DNA from: an uncultured Pseudomonadales bacterium
GTDB taxonomy: Bacteria > Pseudomonadota > Gammaproteobacteria > Pseudomonadales > Azotimanducaceae
NCBI GenBank assembly: GCA_958296195.1
Contig: OY282455.1
Location: forward strand, 3,765,809 to 3,829,808
DNA: 64,000 bases
Reading direction: 5' to 3'
The position numbers were made by a program, and so were the translations under genes. Shown one piece after another: positions 34,411-41,910 of this stretch. How positions within the stretch are numbered: the first letter of the stretch is position 1; the number at the start of each line of letters is the position of its first letter. The notes under the pieces are model-generated. The model had not been told where the DNA came from. It saw nothing but the letters and a program-made list of their open reading frames with translations, and ran no database searches.

Positions 34411-36379
34411 AGTCTTGGGGATGCCACCCACTAGCGTACTTGTCCGCCAAAGCAAATAGTTCCTCGGCTCCCTCTAGGCAGGACTCTTTCGCTGCTATAA
34501 GCCGCGTCTTTAGTGTTTCTTCACTGCCATAGAGGTCAGCCAGTTGGTCCCATGCCAGCCTAGGCAAGCGCTGCTCGCCGGAGCCGGAAGACGACAGAGC
34601 CCACTTACGAGCTGACTGCAAAAGCGCCAATGTGAGCCTAGGCGACTCAGGGATCTCAACCTCATACTGAGAGCTGCCCTGTCCGTACTTCGCAAAGTAC
34701 AGAGTCCACAGCAAACCCTTTTCCTCACAAAGATCCTCAACAGACGCAGAGACCACATCCGCCCGCAATCGTTCCTCCAAGGCCGTCGCCGCCTCCACAC
34801 TGACCAACTCATGCCCAACGCCGTTCCGATATCCCACTTTATGTACCAATATCGTCCTCGCATACAAAGTCCTGAGTTTCGAGTAGATTATACTAGCCGC
34901 ACCCTTCACCCCCTCTGCGTCCCCAGCTACTCTAAGGAGGCGAAGGACGACCCTCTCAAATGCCACGTGTGTATCGAACCCGAAGAATTGTCTTGGCCTC
35001 TCCGGTGTGATGGAAAGTACGTTGAGCAGCGCCGTCGTCGCGGGAATCACATGGCCAACTTCGTACTGGTCTTCATAGCTCTCCAAGGTCGCCACAACAC
35101 TTTCACGAACATCGGGCGCAAGTGATATGAGGTGATCTTCGAGTTGACTCTCGTCCTCCAAACACGCCCAAGCGCGCTCCGTGCTCGTCAGCGCCGACAG
35201 CGCTTCACTCTGGACACGACTAAGATAGAACGCAAAGATGTCACGATGTGCCACCCTGCGCTGCACCAGCCATCGGCCCGCGTCGTTCGTGACGTTTTGG
35301 CCCGACAGTGCCCCTGGAAAGAGAAACGACACTACATCGCGAAGCCACGAGTCCTGCTCAACTAGAGTGTCAATTTTCCCCTGAAGTTCGTTTCTGCGCA
35401 CAAGTGGCTCCCAAGACTTATGCAACGACCTCCTCAATTCGCATATGTGACCGAAGTCGTCTGGCCTGAACACTCGAACTGCCTCCAAGCCAAGCACATC
35501 CACCAGTGCCACTCGATCTTCGATTTGCTGAGCGGTCATCCTAACGGCTGCCGCATACCTCTTGATGTCCCTAATATTCCGAATGAGTGGAAGAACAATT
35601 TTCGCAAATATATCCGCCCATCGATCGCGATCAAGAGGTCCAGTTTTTGTCTCCAAAATCGCCATATCTAGAGCATCAAGCACTTGATCCCTCAAGATCG
35701 TCGAGTCTGCGATGGGGAGATCAAAGGCAATCTGTAGTATCTTCTCCAAGTAGTCCCTGCCAGGTGTGTTCTCCTCTGAAAGAGCCGATTCAACTCGATA
35801 CCGGTCAAAAGCTAGTAGATAGATCACGTTAGGAAAACTGGCTGTCTGTCTGACCAAGCCGAAGACATCTCTTATCTCTGAGTTGCGTAGTCTATCTATG
35901 TCGTCCAATACAATGACGATGGGATCGGATAGCTTATTGAGTTCCTCCGAGATCAGGTTCTTTCGCTCCTGAACGGACTTCTTCCTGAGCCAAAACCAAC
36001 CGACAATCTTGATTAATTCCCGCCTCCAACCTGACAGAGCATCCCCAATTGCTTCTAATTCCTTCGCTACGCTGCCAAGGTCTACTTGTACCTTTAGTTG
36101 AGCGGCTATCTCGGAGAAGAAACTACCGACGAGGTCGGCTGTTCCACTGAACATCCATGGGTTGAAATCCAACGTCTTAATGGATCGCTTGTCGAACTCC
36201 TTCCGGGCTAGGTTGATGAAGGATGTTTTGCCCGATCCCCACGGCCCTAGAAGGCCGACGACGAGACCACTTCGGTAATCATAGGAGAGGATTTGGTCGG
36301 CGAAGTCGTTCGCAAGAACAGCCCTGCTGAGAAGGTCGGCGGCAGAGTCATCGATGGGGTTGTCGGTCGGGATGGTCAT
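34397..36379 (-). CDS. KAP-family P-loop NTPase
   Basis: A 660-residue KAP NTPase. Walker A is LLGPWGSGKTS (K51), Walker B is IVIVLDDIDRL, with FNPWMFSG typical of KAP domains. No clear transmembrane pair interrupts the NTPase, unlike eukaryotic Kidins220, so this is a cytosolic type. The C-terminal half is long and unrecognised. The ATG at 36379 is chosen; the frame is open 26 codons upstream. KAP NTPases often occur in bacterial defence islands, sometimes with effector partners. No partner on the same strand is obvious here. Confidence 0.82.
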   Translation of the reverse strand: MTIPTDNPIDDSAADLLSRAVLANDFADQILSYDYRSGLVVGLLGPWGSGKTSFINLARKEFDKRSIKTLDFNPWMFSGTADLVGSFFSEIAAQLKVQVDLGSVAKELEAIGDALSGWRRELIKIVGWFWLRKKSVQERKNLISEELNKLSDPIVIVLDDIDRLRNSEIRDVFGLVRQTASFPNVIYLLAFDRYRVESALSEENTPGRDYLEKILQIAFDLPIADSTILRDQVLDALDMAILETKTGPLDRDRWADIFAKIVLPLIRNIRDIKRYAAAVRMTAQQIEDRVALVDVLGLEAVRVFRPDDFGHICELRRSLHKSWEPLVRRNELQGKIDTLVEQDSWLRDVVSFLFPGALSGQNVTNDAGRWLVQRRVAHRDIFAFYLSRVQSEALSALTSTERAWACLEDESQLEDHLISLAPDVRESVVATLESYEDQYEVGHVIPATTALLNVLSITPERPRQFFGFDTHVAFERVVLRLLRVAGDAEGVKGAASIIYSKLRTLYARTILVHKVGYRNGVGHELVSVEAATALEERLRADVVSASVEDLCEEKGLLWTLYFAKYGQGSSQYEVEIPESPRLTLALLQSARKWALSSSGSGEQRLPRLAWDQLADLYGSEETLKTRLIAAKESCLEGAEELFALADKYASGWHPQDFNDE

Positions 36380-36483
36380 GTTCGATCTCGGTGAGCACGT
36401 TCCACGTTGAGTTCCAGGAGGTGGGCCAGCGGTCGCGGTAGGGTTTCTTCTTGGCACCCAAGTTTCCTCGTCAATTCCCTAGT

Positions 36484-37360
36484 CTAGCAGGAAGTCGCAG
36501 TCGGTGGGGTGTCTGGCCATCCGTAAACGCCCAAGGCGGTCCGGTCCATGGCCGTGTGCGGGGGGCGGAGGTGGGCGATGTCGGGGTCGGCCTCATCGGG
36601 GTCTAGGAAGCGTTTGCAGGTCTTAGTGAGGCCCTCGTTGCGCTCGACTATGGAGGCGACCGGTGGTCGGTCGTAGTACGCCTTGCCGGCGGCTGCGAGG
36701 GGGGATTGCCAGTTATCGGGGAACGGGAAGGTCTTGAAGCAGTCGGAGGGGGTGTAGAGCGGAGGTCGTCCCTCATGGACGACCCGAAAAAGCGGCCCCA
36801 GATTGTGTGGGGGTGAGATTGGAGGGTGCAGAAGGCGGAGTGAGTGTCGATCGGAAGAACTGCGAGGGTGTTGGCAAACACAATGCATGAAGGCAAAAGT
36901 GTGGCGGCATGATGTGTTGTAGCGCTGCAGTTGATGGCCAACACAGGTTCCAACCCTGTGACGGCAGCGAACAGCTCTAGGCGCAGCCTCTCGAACTGCC
37001 ACCATGGAGCGGTCGAGCGGCTTGCTCGCTGTCTGTGTACTTTCTGTTCGACGATCAACTAGCAATTCCGGCCAATCCGCCGCCACCGACCCTGGTTAGT
37101 CCTCCGGGGCCACTACCTGCCGCCGCAGTTCCCGCCACCTCTCAGCATCGGCGTCCATCCAAAGCCCCCCCCCCCCCCCCCCCCCCCACGTCTCCCCGCC
37201 ACAACCGGTAATCCCGGAAATTGATCATGTAGCGATGATGCGCGTGGGTTGGGCTAGTGTTCACTGCCTCGCCGCCGATGTATTGCTCCCCAGCTACGCA
37301 GGTTATCTTCAAGCAGCCGCCGCATCTCCGCAACGGAGGTGGCGCTGTTATCAACAAATA
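36484..37360 (-). pseudogene. Decayed 3' half of a DNA methyltransferase (Eco57I/MmeI-like)
   Basis: Across several frames the minus strand encodes consecutive pieces of one protein: SVAEMRRLLEDN, then IGGEAVNTSPTHAHHRY and MINFRDYRLWRGD, then LWMDADAERWRELRRQ, ADWPELLV, then WWQFERLRLELFAAV and IWGRFFGSSMRDDLR, then YTPSDCFKTFPFPDN and ERNEGLTKTCKRF. This is the C-terminal target-recognition half of type II restriction-modification methyltransferases. There are four frame changes and one TAA. One frame change lies exactly at a 23-base G tract. The catalytic N-terminus is absent. Confidence 0.72.
37165..37187. repeat. 23-base homopolymeric C/G tract
   Basis: Twenty-three consecutive C on the plus strand, G in the sense of the methyltransferase remnant. 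It falls between GDV and LWMDADAERW of the encoded protein. With 22 or 25 G the two adjoining reading frames would be joined; with 23 they are not. Such tracts switch restriction-modification genes on and off in other bacteria, but assembly error must be excluded. Confidence 0.85.
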
Positions 37361-37641
37361 GAAGCATCCGGTTTTGCTGCGGTCCGCGCTGGCAAGGCTT
37401 GGGGCCGTCCGCAGCGTAAGTTTTCATCTCGACCACCCTAGTGCATGGGGCGGACCCGATTCGGCTGTGCGCTTCGGGCGAAGGGAGCGCAGTGACCGCA
37501 GCCCGAGCCACGGCGTTGACCCAGTCGAAGAACGCAAACAGGTCGTCCAGGCCGAACACCTGCACCGCCCCGCCGGCGCCCTGTCTCATTGACCGGAGGG
37601 ATGCAGCGGCCTCAGCCGTATTGGCGCAGGGCGGGCTTCAG

Positions 37642-38664
37642 TCATGCGTCCGGGTGGGGCTGCGGCAGCGCGATGTAGTCGTAGTCCAGCACCGGGCGAA
37701 CGCTGTAGCCGAACGCTTCAATCCTCCGCCAGGTGGCGTGAATGCGCTGCAAGTCCTGCGGCGTCGCCGGCGGGTGGAAGCCTCGGGTCGGAGCGCCGGG
37801 GTAGGACTTGCCGCCCAGTATTTCGATCAGGATGACCGGATTGCTTTCCCAGATGAGCCTTTCCGCCCCGGCCAGCACCTCGTCCTCAAAGCCCTCCACG
37901 TCGATCTTTAGCAGGGAGACGTTCTCGAAGCCGAAGCTGTCCAAGGGGCGCAGCTCCGCCCGGTCGCCCCCAGCGCCAACCGACAGGCCGGACTCGCCGG
38001 GAATCCTGCCCATGTTCTCCCTTTCGCCATCGGCGGCCAGCGCAATCAGGCTGACTTCCTCCGGCCAGTTCATCTCCACAATCCGGGTCTGCGCGCCGAC
38101 CGCGTACCTCAAGGCCGTGACGTTGGAGAGTTCATTGAGCTCGATGTTGCGGCGCAGTTCCCGGTAAGCCTTGCGCTGCGGCTCGAAGGCGTAAACGCGC
38201 CCTTCGGGGCCGGCCAGCCGGCCCATCAGAAGGGTGTGGGTGCCGATGTAGGCCCCGACGTCCAGCGCCACACTGCCCGGGACGACGTATTCCTGAATGT
38301 TGCGGACAACATGCGGCTCCCACACCAAGCCGTCCGCTAAGGTTCCCTTGATGAGATCCCGGGGCGGCGGTTCAATCCAGAAACGCCCGATGTGGGGCGT
38401 CCTCCACCAAGTGGACAGGCAATGCACCCAACCCCTCAGCGGGCATTGCCAAGGCGGCCTCGGCACAACGTGCCACTCGTAGTCGGCGAACGGGAAGTCC
38501 TCGACGTACTTCTCCGTTTCATCAACATCCCGCAGGAGCAAGGGAGCAAGACATGGTGGCGACCCGCAGAGGGCAGTGTTCTCGGCGTCCGCCTGAACGG
38601 GGAAAACGCCGTACGGAACGGCGAAGGCACCGAGCGTCGCCGCAAGCAAGAGGCGCTTCAGCAT
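37642..38664 (-). CDS. FkbM-family methyltransferase with signal peptide
   Basis: A 340-residue protein with a signal peptide (LKRLLLAATLGAFAVPYGVF). The mature part contains an S-adenosylmethionine Rossmann core (VALDVGAYIGTHTLLMGRLA, then VYAFEPQRKAYRELRRNI) and the FkbM motif LLKIDVEGFEDEVLAGAERL. Two more FkbM features, an acidic active region and ILIEILGG, are present. FkbM enzymes O-methylate sugars and polyketides. Export of such an enzyme is odd, because the cofactor is cytosolic; the hydrophobic leader might instead be a membrane anchor. The ATG at 38664 is preceded by AGGAG at seven bases. Confidence 0.82.
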   Translation of the reverse strand: MLKRLLLAATLGAFAVPYGVFPVQADAENTALCGSPPCLAPLLLRDVDETEKYVEDFPFADYEWHVVPRPPWQCPLRGWVHCLSTWWRTPHIGRFWIEPPPRDLIKGTLADGLVWEPHVVRNIQEYVVPGSVALDVGAYIGTHTLLMGRLAGPEGRVYAFEPQRKAYRELRRNIELNELSNVTALRYAVGAQTRIVEMNWPEEVSLIALAADGERENMGRIPGESGLSVGAGGDRAELRPLDSFGFENVSLLKIDVEGFEDEVLAGAERLIWESNPVILIEILGGKSYPGAPTRGFHPPATPQDLQRIHATWRRIEAFGYSVRPVLDYDYIALPQPHPDA

Positions 38665-38940
38665 CGTCGCGCTCCTGGATGCGCAGGGCTTGCCGAACGA
38701 CCTCGGACCGCGCCGCCCGTTGCGCACTGCCGCGCATTGAGGCGGCACCAGCTCAGGTCGCCAAGGCTGCTTTCCAAGTCACATCCAAGCTGCCGGGAAT
38801 TCCGATTGTATCCCGTCCTTTTGGTGCCTCGACTGGGGGCGCTTGGTACGGAGTCGAAGACGCAATAGAGGGGCAATCACTGCTTCTGGCGATGCACTTC
38901 ACATGGCGCTAATAGAGCCGCATGGCCTGTGCAGGCTTCG

Positions 38941-40470
38941 TTAGGCGTCCGTGGCGGCCAAAATCGCGTAGTGACCGTCCTGCCCGTGGCCGCGGCAGGC
39001 GGGGCATAGACCCAGGGCATCCGCACACGCATGGCAATCGTCCGCGTTGGCTGCCTCGCCCAAGCAGTTCCGACAGAAGCCCGTGCCCGCGCACTCTGGG
39101 CAGGCGTAGCCCTCCACCAATGCCGGATAATGGCGCTCAGGTTCGCTGCCCGCCCCGTCAGCAGCGCGGCAATCACCAGTTCTGCGGAACGTGGCGTGGC
39201 CGAGTTTTTCGCCCCGGTCCGTGGATTCAAGCGGTTCGTCTGGACCGATGAAGCGACCCTGGGGACCGCTGGAAGACACGCGGGCCCACATGTTTGCCAA
39301 GACTTGCCCGTGGCGGAGCACCTTCAATTCGCCCTCCGTACCGGGAACCAGTTCTTGCATGGCGGGCGCATTTTCTGTTCTGCGCCAACTGGCTTTGAAG
39401 GCCTGGCCGGTGCGCAAAGGCAAGCCCCAGTCGTCAAGCCGTTGGCTTGGCGGATCGTCGATGGGGCCGCTCCACGACGATTCTTTGGTCCGCCAACTAG
39501 TGCTCCAACCTCCGCGCGGTGGCCTCAGTGACTTCGAAAGTGGCTCTGGGCGATGGTTGCGGAACTCAAACCGCTTGCCGTCGGTCGTCATGCAGCATCT
39601 AGACGCCATGTGCAGGAATCGAAGCGTGTCAACGTCGTACCGCTCTTCAGCGGATTGCCGCAACTGCTCCACGGCTTCGTCCAGCCACTTGGCCAGTGCG
39701 TCGCCACACTCGCCGTCCAACGCTCTGGCTCGAATGTGCCTGGAGAATGCGTTGATGAGGCCGCCGCCGCGTTGCACCCACGCATTCAAGTCCTCAATGG
39801 ACACGCCCTCCTGCGGCAACGGCTGACTGAGCGCTGCACATAGCTGATGCTGCAAACGGCGATGAACGCCGTGCATCCCGTGGTCCGTCCAAGCCTTGGC
39901 CATGAGTATGTCAGTGGCGCTGCGCGTGATCTCCAGAAACATGTCTGGACTCAGAGGGCCAGGCAGTTCTTTCATGTTCTTAGGACTCTTTTCCAGCAGG
40001 AAGTACCTCCAAGCAATCTGCCCCCCTTTTTTGCTGACCCCCTGCAGGTATTGCTCCAGCTTTTGAAACTCTGGCGGGAACTGGATGAATGACGCATATT
40101 CCGCGTAGCATTCCTCCAGCAAGCCCCTGTCCAGTTCCGAAAGCCTGCTGAACACCTTGGCTAGGTTGTGGCCGTCGCCTTTCGCCGTTTTCGCCCCTCC
40201 CCCATCATCCAGGTAGCCCGTCGTGCGTATACCGACCAGCAGCTTAATGCACTGCTCCAGCAGGGAGTAGGCGCCGACGACAACCGGCCAAAAGCGTATG
40301 GCGTCGTAGTGGGGGGCCAAGTCTCGGCCTTGCACTTGACGCCTGTGTTCGACCAGTTGGTGGAAGGCACCCTCCATTAGGTGCGCCTTGTGACGGTATT
40401 GGTCCACGGGCATGACGTCCTCAAGCCCGTGCTTTTTCTCCAAATCAGCGTACTCGCTCACTGCTGCCAT
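38941..40470 (-). CDS. Unrecognised protein with HEPN-like N-terminus and DnaJ-like zinc ribbon
   Basis: A 509-residue protein of no recognised family. The ATG at 40470 follows GGAGAGGG, although the frame is open 72 codons upstream. Residues 50-110 are helical and resemble HEPN proteins (GAYSLLEQCIKLLVG, then GDGHNLAKVFSRL); an RDLAPH (R-x4-H) occurs at 49-54. The middle is basic and unassigned. The tail, roughly residues 455-495, has repeated CxxC pairs (CPECAGTGFC, CHACADALGLCPACRGHG) typical of DnaJ-type zinc binding. HEPN proteins often cut RNA in toxin or defence systems; this is a candidate, not a demonstration. Confidence 0.5.
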   Translation of the reverse strand: MAAVSEYADLEKKHGLEDVMPVDQYRHKAHLMEGAFHQLVEHRRQVQGRDLAPHYDAIRFWPVVVGAYSLLEQCIKLLVGIRTTGYLDDGGGAKTAKGDGHNLAKVFSRLSELDRGLLEECYAEYASFIQFPPEFQKLEQYLQGVSKKGGQIAWRYFLLEKSPKNMKELPGPLSPDMFLEITRSATDILMAKAWTDHGMHGVHRRLQHQLCAALSQPLPQEGVSIEDLNAWVQRGGGLINAFSRHIRARALDGECGDALAKWLDEAVEQLRQSAEERYDVDTLRFLHMASRCCMTTDGKRFEFRNHRPEPLSKSLRPPRGGWSTSWRTKESSWSGPIDDPPSQRLDDWGLPLRTGQAFKASWRRTENAPAMQELVPGTEGELKVLRHGQVLANMWARVSSSGPQGRFIGPDEPLESTDRGEKLGHATFRRTGDCRAADGAGSEPERHYPALVEGYACPECAGTGFCRNCLGEAANADDCHACADALGLCPACRGHGQDGHYAILAATDA

Positions 40471-40725
40471 CCCTCTCCAACACTCAAGCCGGCTCCTTGC
40501 CCCGAATGGACCGCCGCAGGCCATTCGCGTCGACGGCCGACATGCTAGCACCGCACCGGGCTGGCCGGCGGAGGTGAACGACGGTCTTGGAGGAAATCCG
40601 TAGCTCCAACTTACCCAATCGCCCCGCTCAAGAAAACGCTCATCACGGTCTCGTCCTTCATCCCCTGCGGTGGCGGAAACCAGCACGGCGTCTATTTCGT
40701 GACAGATAGCCGTGGCATCTAGGAG

Positions 40726-41109
40726 CTAGGTTCGCGGATGTGTTCGCCGTGCGTGGCTTCGGCCTAGTGCTGGGCAACCCGCTCTGGGTGAAGGCAAGGT
40801 GATGGGCGTTCCCTGCGTAGGCGAACCGCATCCGGGCGCTTCGGCGAGCGAGAGGCCGCTGCGGGCGCGTTGGCGGCGCAGCATCAACGCGACCATGCAC
40901 CGTGCGTCGTCCGAGCCAAGCTCAATGTCGCCGCTTCCGCAAGAATGGACTGTCACCGAGAATCCTGAGCAATTGGCCAAAGCCTCCACCATGTCCTTGA
41001 CCATGACCAAGGCTTCCTCCTCGGTACATCCTTGGGTCATGGCGTCCAGCATGGGAACTTCAGCCAACCAGAACCTGCCATCCTTGAATATTCTGCCCTG
41101 CACTCTCAT
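40726..41109 (-). CDS. HicB-like antitoxin with disrupted HTH tail
   Basis: A 127-residue protein starting MRVQGRIFKDGRFWLAEVP with LDAMTQGCTEEEALVMVKDM, the HicB partial RNase-H fold. It continues to LMLRRQRARSGLSLAEA, the first part of the usual XRE helix-turn-helix, but then reads PGCGSPTQG and no longer resembles the domain. The family typically has ~140 residues ending in the HTH. So the DNA-binding domain is probably lost by frameshift. The start overlaps the end of the upstream broken toxin as ATGA. No intact HicA is beside it. Confidence 0.65.
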   Translation of the reverse strand: MRVQGRIFKDGRFWLAEVPMLDAMTQGCTEEEALVMVKDMVEALANCSGFSVTVHSCGSGDIELGSDDARCMVALMLRRQRARSGLSLAEAPGCGSPTQGTPITLPSPRAGCPALGRSHARRTHPRT

Positions 41110-41480
41110 TTCGTCGTTGCTTCCTTCACCCGTCGGACAATGACCCGCGCCAAACGGCAATCGAGCGCTTCTGCAACGGCGACATATCAAGCGTCATAAC
41201 TCGTCAGATTATGCCGCAGTGCCCAAATACGGGCTGCGAAAGGTGAGAACGGAAAAAGGTCGATGCCGAGCGTTAGCAGATCCCGAGAGGCGGACATGGC
41301 TTCAAATGCGGATATTTGCCCAATTCGCTCCAATCGGCGCAGAATATTGGTTGCTTCAACGAGCACTAGCTCCGGACCGGCCAACGCTCCCTCTGCGAGC
41401 ACATCGTCCGCCCATTGTCCTGACGGCCCTGCATCCACAACCGCGGCAACCAGCGCCGAAGCATCGACAACAACGGTCAC
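41106..41480 (-). pseudogene. VapC-type PIN toxin 3, premature stop
   Basis: The frame begins VTVVVDASALVAAVVD and is PIN-like to NLTSYDA, where TGA stands at the usual tryptophan of SYDAW. After the stop the same frame continues YVAVAEALDCRLA, the next PIN motif, and then diverges. The product would lack the last catalytic acid region. It is the third toxin of this class in the window that is broken. Confidence 0.75.
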
Positions 41481-41711
41481 GTCCGGCCCGCGTCACGCAC
41501 TTCCAGGATGAGCGAAGGCGGAACGCAAGTGCCAGCGGCTTCCTTGCGCCGACGAACGCGCCGCAACCACGCGTCGGTGGAGTTTTGCCCAGCGATTCGT
41601 TCCAACTCGATGCGAAGGAAGTCCTCTATGGATTGGCGTTCATAGGCAGCACGCGCTGCAAGAGCGTCGAGTCTCTTCCGGGACATCGTTAATGGTGATC
41701 CGCACTGACAT
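41477..41711 (-). pseudogene. VapB-type antitoxin 3, frameshifted N-terminus
   Basis: An ATG at 41711 starts MSVRITINDVPEET, the typical N-terminal strand, then the frame is lost. The rest, DALAARAAYERQSIEDFLRI followed by LRRVRRRKEAAG, is in another frame. A single-base indel separates them. The downstream piece alone could start at an internal ATG and would lack the DNA-binding strand. The gene overlaps the third PIN toxin start by four bases. Confidence 0.65.
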
Positions 41712-41910
41712 GCCGCGCATCTTGCCATTAAGCGGGGCATCGCGCAACATCCGCCCCCGATGCCGGCAAGCCGGCCGACGCCCTAGATTTCCCGGAAGCT
41801 AAGCGGATTGATATAGTTCTTTTGGAATGAAAGACTGCCCTCGGAGCACACGGGAAACCGGAGCAAGCGTAGGGGTGCGCTGGTGGCCACGAAACGACGA
41901 GAGGAAAATC

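Noticed and set aside
40580-40700. Plus-strand peptide GGNQHGVYFVTDSRGI in the gap left of the HicB-like gene
   Set aside because: Could be a relic of a secreted protein, but no family could be named and the stretch is too short to support.
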